This document shows, piece after piece, positions 35,777 through 44,945 of a DNA stretch of 64,000 nucleotides (position 1 is the stretch's first letter; each line of letters opens with the position of its first letter). The notes beneath the pieces were generated by a model. It was given only the letters and a program-made list of their open reading frames with translations, did not search any database and was not told the origin of the DNA. The stretch comes from Thermoactinomyces sp. DSM 45891 (GTDB lineage Bacteria; Bacillota; Bacilli; Thermoactinomycetales; Thermoactinomycetaceae), in NCBI RefSeq assembly GCF_900119485.1, contig NZ_FPJZ01000006.1, positions 59,493 to 123,492 of the forward strand, written 5' to 3'. Made by a program: the position numbers and the translations under genes.

Positions 35777-36319
35777 CTATTGTTCCATTTGCTTCCCAAG
35801 AAATGATGCGGCAGTACCTGCTAATTTCGCTTCCATATCACCAATCCTTGTACCATCCTTCTTGGAGATTAGAATCACGGCTCCAATGGGATCACCACCT
35901 GCAATAATAGGGACGATAATATAAGATTGATATTCTTCGGGACTCCCTTTTAAAATTTCGGCTGTACTTTGTGAAGTATCTGATTGAGGGCGGCGGTGTT
36001 CCATCGCTAACTCCACTATTTCACCTATAGGCTTCTCCAAATATTCTTTTTTGGATGCTCCCGCTACTGCAATCACATTATCTCGATCACAGATAAGCGT
36101 AGTATGTTGCAAGTTTTCATACAAAGCTTCTGTATACTCTTGTGCAAAGTTACTAAGTTCACCGATGGGTGAGTATTTTTTTAAAATTACCTCTCCATCA
36201 CGATCGACGAATATTTCCAAAGGATCTCCTTCACGGATTCGAAGGGTACGGCGTATTTCCTTGGGAATAACCACACGCCCGAGATCATCGATCCGGCGAA
36301 CGATGCCGGTTGCTTTCAT
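35777..36319 (-). CDS. spoVT: Stage V sporulation protein T (AbrB-like regulator)
   Basis: SpoVT tunes sigma-G-dependent genes in the forespore. The 180-residue protein has an N-terminal AbrB-type swapped-hairpin DNA-binding domain (TGIVRRIDDLGRVVIPKEIR, residues 3-22) and a C-terminal GAF domain (about 55-178). A sigma-G-type promoter lies 65-95 bases upstream and a terminator follows, so it is monocistronic. Confidence 0.97.
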   Translation of the reverse strand: MKATGIVRRIDDLGRVVIPKEIRRTLRIREGDPLEIFVDRDGEVILKKYSPIGELSNFAQEYTEALYENLQHTTLICDRDNVIAVAGASKKEYLEKPIGEIVELAMEHRRPQSDTSQSTAEILKGSPEEYQSYIIVPIIAGGDPIGAVILISKKDGTRIGDMEAKLAGTAASFLGKQMEQ

Positions 36320-36383
36320 AGAAAATATTGCCTCTCTTTCCTATAAAGATTCAATCATTCCTTGACTTACCATCTTACGACCA

Positions 36384-36414
36384 TAGTATGAGACTGCTTT
36401 CCATTATTTATTCC
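36384..36414 (-). promoter_or_regulatory. Sigma-G promoter of spoVT
   Basis: CATACTA (-10, 36384-36390) is a perfect match and GGAATA (-35, 36409-36414) matches TGAATA in five of six positions, separated by 18 bases. Known biology (spoVT is sigma-G dependent) supports it. Confidence 0.8.
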
Positions 36415-36463
36415 AAAAGGTTCAATGTATAAATACCAAAAAAGTGATTCTGTATAAACAGAA

Positions 36464-36498
36464 AAACGCCTCCTAGAATCAAGTATCTAGAGGCGTTT
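36464..36498 (-). terminator. Terminator after prsA
   Basis: AAACGCCT(C)CTAGA and TCTAGAGGCGTTT form a 13-bp stem with a single bulge; a T-run follows on the minus strand. It lies 60 bases after the prsA stop. Confidence 0.8.
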
Positions 36499-36557
36499 CC
36501 TTTTATCTGCACAAAGGCTGTGAAACGGACATTTTTTTCTCTATTTGCGCAGATCCG

Positions 36558-37523
36558 TTATAAAATTTTTACCTTAAAGTCTTTCATGAACTTATCCATA
36601 GCTGGCTGGGCGTACTGAGAACGTTGTTGTTCATCCTTAACATCTTTCAGCTTCTTGGTAGAACGCTCTGTTACTTTTATCACATGATAGCCGTAGTCTG
36701 TTTTGACTGGATCACTAATCTTGTTTAACGGGAGCGTTTCGACTGCCTTTTTAAACTCGGGTACAAATTGAGCCGGAGATCCTTCATAGGCACCTGCATT
36801 TTCCTTCGATCCTGGATCGTCGGAGTATTCCTTAGCAAGCGCTTTAAAATCTCCACCTTTTTCTAGCTTCTGCTTTACTTCTAAAGCACGTTTCTTCGCT
36901 TCTTCATCCGTTCTTTTCTTACCTTCTGGAAGCTCGAGACCAATCAAGATATGATTTAATTTAGCATCCTCATAGTCGTAGTTTTCATAGATAAACTCCG
37001 CACGTTGTCTACTTAATCCAAAGACTTCTTTTAAATCATCACGCGTGGTTCCTCGTTCTTTTAGGACTTCATCGAATGTTTTTGCTTTACTACCAAATTG
37101 TTGATACATCTTTACGTAGTTTTCTTCATCTTTCTTAAAATCTTCTTCTGCTTTCTTCACAAACTCGCTTTTTTTGTTTGGATCTTTCTCAGATATAAAT
37201 TGCAGGGCTGCATAGTCCTTCAGCATCTCTTCCTTTGCTTTCGGATCAGCCAATCCCTGAACGCTTTGAGGTTGCACAAAAGCAATCACGTTTAGGAAAG
37301 CATGAAACTTTCCTTCTACCACTTTCCCACCTTCGTACTCAGCAAGAATCTTGGGACTCTTGGTATCAAAAGGTTTAAACTCTGGAAGTTTCTGTTCTTG
37401 CCCCGTTGCATCCGGTTTCTTTTCCGTTTCTTTTTTAGACGTACACGCTGCTGCTAAAGATGATAAAACAAGTGCAAGAGCGATCATTCCTGCAATCCAT
37501 CTACGCTTTCGGAACTGTGACAT
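36558..37523 (-). CDS. prsA: PrsA-like foldase lipoprotein (parvulin PPIase)
   Basis: An extracytoplasmic peptidyl-prolyl isomerase assisting folding of secreted proteins. The 321-residue protein has a lipoprotein signal (lipobox LAAAC, Cys near residue 27), a SurA-like N-terminal helical region, and a parvulin domain (LNHILIGLEL; GGDFKALAKEYSDDPGSK; YGYHVIKVTE) at about 190-290. The start overlaps the end of mfd by 23 bases, with GAGAGGGG upstream inside the mfd sequence, so the two are translationally coupled. Confidence 0.93.
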   Translation of the reverse strand: MSQFRKRRWIAGMIALALVLSSLAAACTSKKETEKKPDATGQEQKLPEFKPFDTKSPKILAEYEGGKVVEGKFHAFLNVIAFVQPQSVQGLADPKAKEEMLKDYAALQFISEKDPNKKSEFVKKAEEDFKKDEENYVKMYQQFGSKAKTFDEVLKERGTTRDDLKEVFGLSRQRAEFIYENYDYEDAKLNHILIGLELPEGKKRTDEEAKKRALEVKQKLEKGGDFKALAKEYSDDPGSKENAGAYEGSPAQFVPEFKKAVETLPLNKISDPVKTDYGYHVIKVTERSTKKLKDVKDEQQRSQYAQPAMDKFMKDFKVKIL

Positions 37524-40500
37524 TCGATTCGGCCCCTCTCATTTTAGGTACTGTCTCATATTGTATCAGAAACTGTTCAATCATTTCTAGAACGGCACGA
37601 GTAGACAGACCTGCCATCTTAAATGTTATCCCAATCTTTTGCCCTGCCGCAAGCCGAATTCTACCTGGAAAGTTTTGGGCGATCTTAAATAACTTTTGTC
37701 CATCGATTCGTTGATTCTCTGCTTCCCGTAATCGCAAGGTGATTTCTGTACCTTTTTGCTCGATGCTCTCCATCCCATACTGAATCGCATAAGCGCGGAT
37801 TTTGGCCACTTTAAGCAGGTTTTGTACAGGTTCAGGCAAATCACCAAAGCGATCTTCCATCTCCTCTTCTAACTCTACCACTGCGACCCGTTCTGTAACA
37901 GCACGGATCTTTTTATATAACTCAATTTTTTGTTTCTCATCCCGAATGTAATCGGAAGGCAGATACGCATCTACACTCATCTCTATTTGAATCTCTTTTT
38001 CTTCAACCGGAGTCTTCCCTTGAATTTCAGCGACAGCTTCTTTTAGCATCTGGCTATACAGTTCAAAACCAACCGTAGCAATGTGTCCGTGCTGTTCAGC
38101 CCCGAGCAAATTCCCTGCACCACGAATCGAAAGATCTCGCATCGCAATCTTAAATCCAGACCCAAGCTCTGTAAACTCTTTAATCGCTTGTAGACGTTTT
38201 TCAGCGGTTTCCGACAAAATTTTATCCCTCTGGTACGTGAAATAGGCATACGCAATCCGATTGGAACGACCCACACGCCCACGTAACTGGTACAACTGCG
38301 ATAGCCCCATCTTATCTGCATCATGAATGATAAGCGTATTCACATTTGGAATATCGACTCCTGTCTCAATAATAGTCGTGCTCACCAAGACATCGTACTC
38401 ACCATCTAGGAAGTCAAGCATCGTTTTTTCTAGCTCATTTTCATTCATCTGGCCATGAGCGATCGCCACTCGTGCTTCTGGCACTAACATGCGAATCTGT
38501 TCAGCCATCTGGTCGATATTGTGAACTTGATTATATAAGAAATACACCTGTCCATCGCGCGCCATCTCACGCTCAATCGCTTCCCGTACTAAGGCACCTG
38601 AATACTCCAATACATAGGTCTGCACAGGAAACCGGTTCTCTGGCGGAGTTTCAATCACAGAGAGATCCCTTACCCCCATCATCGCCATATGGAGTGTACG
38701 AGGAATCGGGGTAGCTGTAAGGGTTAAGACATCAATATTATGTTTAAGTTGCTTAATCTTTTCCTTGTGTTTAACACCGAATCGTTGTTCTTCATCAATA
38801 ATAAGAAGTCCGAGATCTTTGTACTGAATCTCTTTAGAGAGTAGTCGATGCGTTCCAATGACGATGTCGACGATTCCATTTTTCAAACCGTCCAATGTCT
38901 CTTTCTGTTCCTTCCGTGAACGAAAACGACTCATCACACGAACTTGCACGGGGAAATCAGCAAATCGCTCTCGAAACGTTTCATAGTGTTGTTGTGCCAA
39001 AATCGTCGTCGGAACAAGTAAAGCCACCTGTTTCCCATCCATTGCCGCCTTAAAAGCCGCCCGCACTGCCACTTCTGTCTTCCCATAACCCACATCCCCA
39101 CACAAAAGCCGATCCATTGATTGACTGCTTTGCATATCCTTTTTAATCTCTTCGATGGAGCGCAGTTGGTCAGGCGTCTCTTCATAAGGGAACATCGCTT
39201 CAAAATCCCGTTGTAACGATGAGTCTTTAGGAAAAGAATATCCTTTTGCTTCTTGACGTTGAGCATATAACTCGATTAAATCCTGCGCGATATCTTGCAC
39301 AGACGTACGAACTTTATTCTTTACCTTGCTCCATTCACTACCACCTAAGCTATATACCTTAGGTGCTTTTTCTTCTGCACCTACATACTTTTGAACTAAA
39401 TCAATCTGTTCAACAGGTACATAGAGCTTATCATTACTCGCGTATTGAATATGGAGATAATCTTTATGAAGTCCGCCCACATTTAGCGTTTCAATCCCTA
39501 TATAGCGACCGATACCGTGATTAACATGTACAACATAATCACCAGGCTTTAAATCCTGATAATCCTTAATTTTTTCAGCATGATCCAGCTTAGTCGATCG
39601 ACGAGGACGCCGTTGTTTTTGAGTAAACACTTCACTCTCTGTAATCACGACAACTCGCATCGAACCCAGTTCAAACCCGCTTTGGAGGGCATGCAAACGA
39701 ACAACCGGCTTACCTGGCAAAGGGGGTTGTTCTGAATTATCCCGGTGCACATCCATTCCATAATCAGAGAGAACTCGTTCCAATCGATCAAGACGCTCTC
39801 CACTACTTGCAGTAAAAATGACTCGATAATTCGCTTTGACAAACCGGTCCCATTCTGCCTTCAAAACATGCATCTGACCATGGAATTGTTGCATCCCTTT
39901 ACAAAGAAATTGGACGATGTTTTGAGGTTGTGCACTTGGAATCTGCCTCATAAATAGAGAGAGATACACTCTGGAATGCTTCGTATGCGAAACCACTTCT
40001 TCAAATGAAAGCGAAACTTTTAACTGTGGCAGAAACTCTCCTTGTTGCAGTAAAGCCGTTTGCCATTCTCCTTCTTCACGCTCCATCTGACGAGCGCTTT
40101 CGCCAATCCTCATCGGTTCATCTAAAACAATACATGTATCCGCAGGCATATAATCGATTAAACTATGGTAGTCTGGGTATATCTGCGAAATATACTTATA
40201 AATCCCCGTCACCATCATCCCTTGACGAAGTTGTTCTACATCCCAACCGATCTGCTCCTTCAATTTCTCACGTAACGTTTCATCTTGAACTTTTTTCAAT
40301 CGCGCTTGTAATATCTCTTCTACTCGTTCAGCGGACTGCTTCAATATATCTTGGCTAGCAAAGAGCTCACGGGCAGGAGGAACCGTAATCGCATTTACCT
40401 TATCAACAGATCGTTGTGAGCTTACATGAAACGTACGGATCGAGTCCACTTCATCATCAAACCACTCGATCCGAACGGGATCTACAAAAGGTACAGGATA

Positions 40501-41049
40501 GATATCCACAATTCCACCACGAACACTAAATTCCCCACGCTTTTCTACCAACTCAACGCGTTCATAACCTAAATTCACCAATCGCTCCACTAACGGATCG
40601 ATCGGCAAATTTGCCCCCACTCCTATCTCGATATGACTTCTTTCAAAAAGCTTTTTCGAGGGGAATAATTTCCGAAGTCCCGAGAAAGGAACCACTAATA
40701 CTCCGCGAAACCTTTTCGAAAGTTTTGATAATACATCAATCCGTTCAGGCAGTGTATCATGACTTGCCAACGCAATTTCCGTTGTCACCAATTCATTTGC
40801 TGGATACAAGAGAACTTCATCTTTTGGTAGTAGCTCTTGAAGGTCTTCCACCATTTTTTGCGCTTGATTCAAATTATGCGCAACCAAAAGAAGCGGACGT
40901 TTCGTCTTTTGGTAGAGCGCCGCTATGTATACACAACGTGCCGTTCCCGTTAATCCAGTTACCAGCTGTTCTCTAAAGCCCTGTTCCAGTCCAGCTACGG
41001 TTGACTGGAAATCTCGATCTTGTTCCATCAGATAGACGAGCGGTCCCAC
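37501..41049 (-). CDS. mfd: Transcription-repair coupling factor Mfd
   Basis: Mfd removes stalled RNA polymerase at lesions and recruits UvrA. The protein (about 1182 residues) has the UvrB-like N-terminal module, the RNA-polymerase interaction domain (PGDYVVHVNHGIGRYIG), RecG-like translocase motifs (GDVGYGKTEVAVRAAFKAA, IIDEEQRFG, TATPIPRTLHMAM), the TRG region QLRGRVGRSNRIAYAYF, and the C-terminal D7 domain. A GTG at 41049 giving MGPLVYLMEQDRDF sits six bases after AGGAGG and is preferred to the ATG five codons earlier. fin lies just upstream. Confidence 0.97.
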   Translation of the reverse strand: MGPLVYLMEQDRDFQSTVAGLEQGFREQLVTGLTGTARCVYIAALYQKTKRPLLLVAHNLNQAQKMVEDLQELLPKDEVLLYPANELVTTEIALASHDTLPERIDVLSKLSKRFRGVLVVPFSGLRKLFPSKKLFERSHIEIGVGANLPIDPLVERLVNLGYERVELVEKRGEFSVRGGIVDIYPVPFVDPVRIEWFDDEVDSIRTFHVSSQRSVDKVNAITVPPARELFASQDILKQSAERVEEILQARLKKVQDETLREKLKEQIGWDVEQLRQGMMVTGIYKYISQIYPDYHSLIDYMPADTCIVLDEPMRIGESARQMEREEGEWQTALLQQGEFLPQLKVSLSFEEVVSHTKHSRVYLSLFMRQIPSAQPQNIVQFLCKGMQQFHGQMHVLKAEWDRFVKANYRVIFTASSGERLDRLERVLSDYGMDVHRDNSEQPPLPGKPVVRLHALQSGFELGSMRVVVITESEVFTQKQRRPRRSTKLDHAEKIKDYQDLKPGDYVVHVNHGIGRYIGIETLNVGGLHKDYLHIQYASNDKLYVPVEQIDLVQKYVGAEEKAPKVYSLGGSEWSKVKNKVRTSVQDIAQDLIELYAQRQEAKGYSFPKDSSLQRDFEAMFPYEETPDQLRSIEEIKKDMQSSQSMDRLLCGDVGYGKTEVAVRAAFKAAMDGKQVALLVPTTILAQQHYETFRERFADFPVQVRVMSRFRSRKEQKETLDGLKNGIVDIVIGTHRLLSKEIQYKDLGLLIIDEEQRFGVKHKEKIKQLKHNIDVLTLTATPIPRTLHMAMMGVRDLSVIETPPENRFPVQTYVLEYSGALVREAIEREMARDGQVYFLYNQVHNIDQMAEQIRMLVPEARVAIAHGQMNENELEKTMLDFLDGEYDVLVSTTIIETGVDIPNVNTLIIHDADKMGLSQLYQLRGRVGRSNRIAYAYFTYQRDKILSETAEKRLQAIKEFTELGSGFKIAMRDLSIRGAGNLLGAEQHGHIATVGFELYSQMLKEAVAEIQGKTPVEEKEIQIEMSVDAYLPSDYIRDEKQKIELYKKIRAVTERVAVVELEEEMEDRFGDLPEPVQNLLKVAKIRAYAIQYGMESIEQKGTEITLRLREAENQRIDGQKLFKIAQNFPGRIRLAAGQKIGITFKMAGLSTRAVLEMIEQFLIQYETVPKMRGAESNVTVPKA

Positions 41050-41088
41050 AGTGTTCCTCCTCATATTCCATCGAATCTAGAAAAAAGA

Positions 41089-41114
41089 AGCCTCAGCTTA
41101 CAATCGCCAAGGCT
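41089..41114 (-). terminator. Weak terminator between fin and mfd
   Basis: A short AGCCT/AGGCT stem with a 16-base loop, with a T-run on the minus strand. It may partially separate fin from mfd. Confidence 0.45.
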
Positions 41115-41168
41115 ATTTTTTTGGATTTATCTGAAAATCATTTCATGACCCCTAACCCCAGCCAGCCA

Positions 41169-41399
41169 TTAAGAATAGAGGTGGGGTAGCACGGTTCGTT
41201 CTGGATATTGGTCAAAAACCTGCTGACATGTGTCGCAGGTTACCCAAATCCGATTCGTACCATCTTCATCATTGGTTATTATATCCTGCCATTCTTCTGG
41301 GGTCAACCGATCCAGTCCCAGTTGTACATCAGACACTTGGCTTTGCTCAAAGCGTCCTTGAACCAACTGACAATGTGGGCAAACATATTCCCAAGCCAA
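41169..41399 (-). CDS. fin: Anti-sigma-F factor Fin
   Basis: Fin (YabK) helps switch the forespore from sigma-F to sigma-G by binding RNA polymerase/sigma-F. The 76-residue protein has two zinc Cys pairs (CPHC near residues 7-10, CDTC near 55-58) and the conserved region LGLDRLTPEEWQDII. A sigma-F-type promoter lies between fin and pth. It sits between pth and mfd as in Bacillus. Confidence 0.9.
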   Translation of the reverse strand: MAWEYVCPHCQLVQGRFEQSQVSDVQLGLDRLTPEEWQDIITNDEDGTNRIWVTCDTCQQVFDQYPERTVLPHLYS

Positions 41400-41433
41400 G
41401 TAGATCTCCCCCTTAAGGAAATCAATTTGGTCT

Positions 41434-41462
41434 TAGTATTGCCGTTAGAGAAAGATGTATTC
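41434..41462 (-). promoter_or_regulatory. Sigma-F/sigma-G promoter of fin
   Basis: GAATA (-35, 41458-41462), 14 bases, then GGCAATACTA (-10, 41434-41443), which satisfies GGNNANANT exactly. It is also compatible with sigma-G (AATACTA). fin is known to be sigma-F dependent in Bacillus. Confidence 0.65.
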
Positions 41463-41467
41463 TCATC

Positions 41468-42025
41468 TCATCCATTAAACCGATTCATGGCTAATAAAAA
41501 GGATTCCTCCACCCATGTCTCAACCGCTTGGGATGCACGATCAGCAGCACCCTCAGCAAAGGGCAGCTCTTCCTTCGAAAACGGTGAAAGCACATAGTCT
41601 GGAACAGCAAGGGAAACCGGTCTTCCAATTCCCAGACGAATTCGTTTAAACTGATCCGTTCCCAAATGGGCAATGGTCGACTTCATCCCATTATGACCGC
41701 CTGCACTCCCTTTTGTACGTAGGCGCACTTCTCCAAGAGGTAAATCCATCTCGTCATAGATGATAACCAGATCCTCGATATCCATCTTGAGCCAGTCCAT
41801 AGCAGGACGAATCGATTCACCAGATAAGTTCATATAGGTCATCGGTTTTAGTAAGATTACTTTCTCTCCACGTACCATCCCTTCTCCGATGATCCCCTTC
41901 CACTTTTCTTTGTTTAGTGGGATTCCCCAGCGCTCACTTAATCGATCAATTGCCCAGAACCCAATGTTATGGCGTGTAGGCTCGTATTTTTTTCCTGGAT
42001 TCCCTAGGCCTACGATTAACTTCAT
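41468..42025 (-). CDS. pth: Peptidyl-tRNA hydrolase
   Basis: Pth (SpoVC) frees tRNA from dropped-off peptidyl-tRNA. The 185-residue protein has GLGNPGKKYEPTRHNIGF with the catalytic His, the conserved KPMTYMNLSGES, the catalytic-Asp region DLVIIYDEMDLPLG and GSAGGHNGMKS. The frame begins at a GTG two codons earlier, but AGGAG lies five bases before the ATG at 42025. A strong hairpin after prs separates it from prs. Confidence 0.97.
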   Translation of the reverse strand: MKLIVGLGNPGKKYEPTRHNIGFWAIDRLSERWGIPLNKEKWKGIIGEGMVRGEKVILLKPMTYMNLSGESIRPAMDWLKMDIEDLVIIYDEMDLPLGEVRLRTKGSAGGHNGMKSTIAHLGTDQFKRIRLGIGRPVSLAVPDYVLSPFSKEELPFAEGAADRASQAVETWVEESFLLAMNRFNG

Positions 42026-42052
42026 TTCCACTCCTCATTTCTCTATGTAAAA

Positions 42053-42085
42053 AATAGCACAACCCCTCTGAGAAGTTGTGCTATT
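42053..42085 (-). terminator. Terminator after prs
   Basis: AATAGCACAAC and GTTGTGCTATT form a perfect 11-bp stem, followed on the minus strand by TTTT, ten bases after the prs stop. Confidence 0.85.
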
Positions 42086-42094
42086 GAACCAAAC

Positions 42095-43042
42095 TTAGTC
42101 GAATAGCTTACTTACTGATTGTTCATGGTGAACACGCATGATTGCCTCGCCTATTAACGGGGCAACCGATAGGATTTTCGTTTTGTTTAACATTTTATCA
42201 TCTGGAAGTGGGATCGTATCCGTTACAACCATCTCTGTTATACTCGCCTCACGGATGCGAGAAATCGCCGGACCTGAAAACACGGGATGCGTACAGCAAG
42301 CAAATACCTCTTTTGCACCTTGGTCCAAAATTGCATTGGCCGCCAGAGTAATCGTTCCTGCCGTATCAATTAAATCATCAATAATGATCGCTGTTTTCCC
42401 ACTAACATCACCCACAATATTCATCACTTCGGATACATTAGGCTCTGGACGACGCTTATCGATAATCGCGATCGGAGCTTCTAGGCGCTCTGCTAAACGA
42501 CGAGCACGAATCACGCCTCCATGGTCTGGAGAAACCACGACAATATCCTCGAGATTTTTACTCTGGAAATATTCTGCTAAAATCGGCACACCTAACAGAT
42601 GATCGACAGGGATATTAAAAAAGCCTTGAATCTGTGTGGCATGAAGGTCCATCGTAATAACTCGATTTGCACCCGCTGTTTCAATTAAATTTGCCACTAG
42701 CTTCGCAGTAATCGGATCACGAGCACGCGCTTTACGATCCTGTCTCGCATAGCCATAGTAAGGAAGTACAACATTAATCGTCCCCGCAGATGCCCGCTTT
42801 AGTGCATCTACCATCACTAACATTTCCATAAGGTTTTGATTGACAGGGTTACATGTAGATTGGATTACATATACATCCGATCCTCGAACACTTTCATTCA
42901 ACTTAATATGGATTTCTCCATCGCTAAACTTTCCAACTTGAGCATCTCCAAGAGGGATACCAATATGATCACAAATTTTCTGCGCCAAATCTGGGTTTGA
43001 GTTACAACTAAATATTTGTAAACGCGAGCGATTAACTGACAT
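42095..43042 (-). CDS. prs: Ribose-phosphate pyrophosphokinase (PRPP synthetase)
   Basis: Prs makes PRPP from ribose-5-phosphate and ATP, feeding hpt, purR sensing and nucleotide synthesis in this same window. The 315-residue protein has SRLQIFSCNSNPDLAQ, the catalytic loop YYGYARQDRKARARDPITAK, VVSPDHGGVIRARRLAE and the PRPP-binding AIIIDDLIDTAGTI. The frame extends 23 codons upstream into the end of glmU, but the ATG at 43042 matches the family N-terminus and has GGAGG upstream. It follows glmU, as in Bacillus. Confidence 0.97.
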   Translation of the reverse strand: MSVNRSRLQIFSCNSNPDLAQKICDHIGIPLGDAQVGKFSDGEIHIKLNESVRGSDVYVIQSTCNPVNQNLMEMLVMVDALKRASAGTINVVLPYYGYARQDRKARARDPITAKLVANLIETAGANRVITMDLHATQIQGFFNIPVDHLLGVPILAEYFQSKNLEDIVVVSPDHGGVIRARRLAERLEAPIAIIDKRRPEPNVSEVMNIVGDVSGKTAIIIDDLIDTAGTITLAANAILDQGAKEVFACCTHPVFSGPAISRIREASITEMVVTDTIPLPDDKMLNKTKILSVAPLIGEAIMRVHHEQSVSKLFD

Positions 43043-43067
43043 GTGATGAGTGCCTCCGAATTCCTGC

Positions 43068-44456
43068 TTACTTGTTACTATCTTTAATCTTTTCCATAAG
43101 GAGCTTGGCATAGCCTTCTTTCGTTACTTGACGCTGTCTTGCAATCGCAAATGAATCTTCTGGAACACGATCTGTAATCGTTGAGCCTGCTGCTACATAT
43201 GATCCCTTTTCAAGGGTAACAGGTGCCACTAAATTCACGTTACAACCGACAAATGAATCAGATTTAATCGTCGTTTTATGCTTTCTAATCCCATCATAGT
43301 TTACCGTTACCACACCACAAGCAATATTGACATTCTCGCCAACTACGGCATCACCTACATACGCCAAATGAGACACCTTCGTTCCCGAACCTAGCTCAGC
43401 CTTTTTCAAATCAACAAAACAGCCTACTTTTACATCTTCCCCTAGTTGTGTACCTGAACGCACATATACAAAAGGCCCTACACTTACATTTTTGTCAATT
43501 AAGCTCTCATGTATCACTGTATAAGATATATTACTAAAGTCGGCTACGGACACATCTTTCAAGTCTGCACCGGGCCCAATTCGGCAGGCTTCTCCAATCA
43601 CCGTTTGTCCACGTAAAAAACAACCTGGCTCAACAACGGTATCCTCACCAATCATGACATCCGCTTCTATATAGGTATTCTCAGGATGAACAATCGTAAC
43701 CCCATTTAACATATGCCCACGAAGAATTCGCTCACGCATTAACTTCTCAGCTTCCGCTAACTGCAAACGATCGTTTACACCCATCGCTTCATTTACATCT
43801 TGAATCACTTGTGCACTAATTCTCTCTCCGCCTTCACGTAGAATCGTGAGGGCATCAGGAAGATAGTACTCTCCTTGCGCATTATTATTGTTTACTTTTT
43901 CTAGAGCAGCAAACAATTTTTGATTATCGAAACAGAAGGTACCTGTATTTATCTCTTGAATGAGCAATTCATCATCAGTAGCATCTTTATGCTCAACAAT
44001 ACGCTCTACGCTACCATCGTCATAGCGGACAACTCGTCCATAACCGGTAGCATCTTGCATATGAGCCGTTAAAACCGTTGCTGCAGCTCCCGATTTTTGA
44101 TGTGTCTCAACAAGTTTTTGTAAGGTTTCTTTCGTAAAAAGAGGATGATCTCCATTTAAAACAATCGTTGTACCTTTTAAGTCTTGGAGTAAGGGCTTTG
44201 CTTGCATAACCGCATGGGCCGTTCCAAGTTGTTGCTCTTGCTGGGCAAATAATACTCCAGAAGATAATTTCGCCTTTACTGTTTCGCCCAAATAACCAAC
44301 TACCATAATGGTCTTCGACGTACCTATCGCATGTAATTGATCAATCACATGCTGTACCATCGGCTTCCCGCAAACAGGGTGAAGAACTTTGTGCGTTTTG
44401 GACTTCATTCTTGTACCTTTCCCTGCTGCTAAGATCACCGCAAAGAGATTCTGCAT
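43068..44456 (-). CDS. glmU: Bifunctional GlmU (GlcNAc-1-P uridyltransferase / GlcN-1-P acetyltransferase)
   Basis: GlmU makes UDP-GlcNAc for the cell wall. The 462-residue protein has the N-terminal pyrophosphorylase motif ILAAGKGTRMKSKTHKV, then DHPLFTKET, and the C-terminal left-handed beta-helix with hexapeptide repeats ending in KKGW-type regions (SFVGCNVNLVAPVTLEKGSY). The frame opens 36 codons upstream, but a sigma-A promoter overlaps that extension and the ATG giving MQNLFAVILAAGKG is the conserved start. Confidence 0.97.
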   Translation of the reverse strand: MQNLFAVILAAGKGTRMKSKTHKVLHPVCGKPMVQHVIDQLHAIGTSKTIMVVGYLGETVKAKLSSGVLFAQQEQQLGTAHAVMQAKPLLQDLKGTTIVLNGDHPLFTKETLQKLVETHQKSGAAATVLTAHMQDATGYGRVVRYDDGSVERIVEHKDATDDELLIQEINTGTFCFDNQKLFAALEKVNNNNAQGEYYLPDALTILREGGERISAQVIQDVNEAMGVNDRLQLAEAEKLMRERILRGHMLNGVTIVHPENTYIEADVMIGEDTVVEPGCFLRGQTVIGEACRIGPGADLKDVSVADFSNISYTVIHESLIDKNVSVGPFVYVRSGTQLGEDVKVGCFVDLKKAELGSGTKVSHLAYVGDAVVGENVNIACGVVTVNYDGIRKHKTTIKSDSFVGCNVNLVAPVTLEKGSYVAAGSTITDRVPEDSFAIARQRQVTKEGYAKLLMEKIKDSNK

Positions 44457-44497
44457 ACTCGATTTATGCCCCCGTTTCCTAGCAAACTTCCTTCCTG

Positions 44498-44526
44498 AAT
44501 ATATCCCAAAGTATACATGATTGCAA
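44498..44526 (-). promoter_or_regulatory. Sigma-A promoter of glmU-prs
   Basis: TTGCAA (44521-44526) and TATATT (44498-44503) with a 17-base spacer, just downstream of the spoVG terminator. Confidence 0.6.
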
Positions 44527-44554
44527 CCAACGAATCCTAGTCCATTTAGACGAT

Positions 44555-44586
44555 AAAAAATCATCCTTATCTAGGATGATTTTTTG
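44555..44586 (-). terminator. Terminator after spoVG
   Basis: AAAAAATCATCCT and AGGATGATTTTT form a perfect stem with a short loop and a T-run on the minus strand. Confidence 0.9.
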
Positions 44587-44603
44587 GATTATATCTATAC
44601 AAT

Positions 44604-44906
44604 TTATGCATCCATGCTCACAGCACTAGGAACAGGGACCATATCCACTGGATCTTCCGTCCGATTATACACTTCCAATACAGCCGCTTCGATTTTTTCC
44701 CTGCTCGAAGGGGAGATTGGATGTGCAATATCACGGAAATCTCCATCTGGAGTACGTTTACTTGGCATTGCCACAAACATTCCATTATTTCCATCAATCA
44801 CACGGATATCATGTACTACAAATTCACTATCGATCGTAATGGAAGCAATCGCACGCATTCTACCTTCTCGATTTACTTTTCTAAGACGCACATCAGTTAT
44901 TTGCAT
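44604..44906 (-). CDS. spoVG: Septation/regulatory protein SpoVG
   Basis: SpoVG is a small nucleic-acid-binding protein that affects asymmetric septation and many regulons. The 100-residue protein has the highly conserved MRAIASITID, EFVVHDIRVIDGNNGMFVAM and PSKRTPDGDFRDIAHPI. Two ATGs are possible; the inner one (giving MQITDVRLRK) has GGTGG nine bases upstream, whereas the outer ATG is only three bases away. A sigma-H-type promoter lies upstream and a terminator follows. Confidence 0.98.
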   Translation of the reverse strand: MQITDVRLRKVNREGRMRAIASITIDSEFVVHDIRVIDGNNGMFVAMPSKRTPDGDFRDIAHPISPSSREKIEAAVLEVYNRTEDPVDMVPVPSAVSMDA

Positions 44907-44945
44907 CCTCATACACCACCCATTTCCAAAGATGACATAGTTCTA

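Noticed and set aside
42138..42602. 154-codon plus-strand frame
   Set aside because: Antisense to prs, which is certain.
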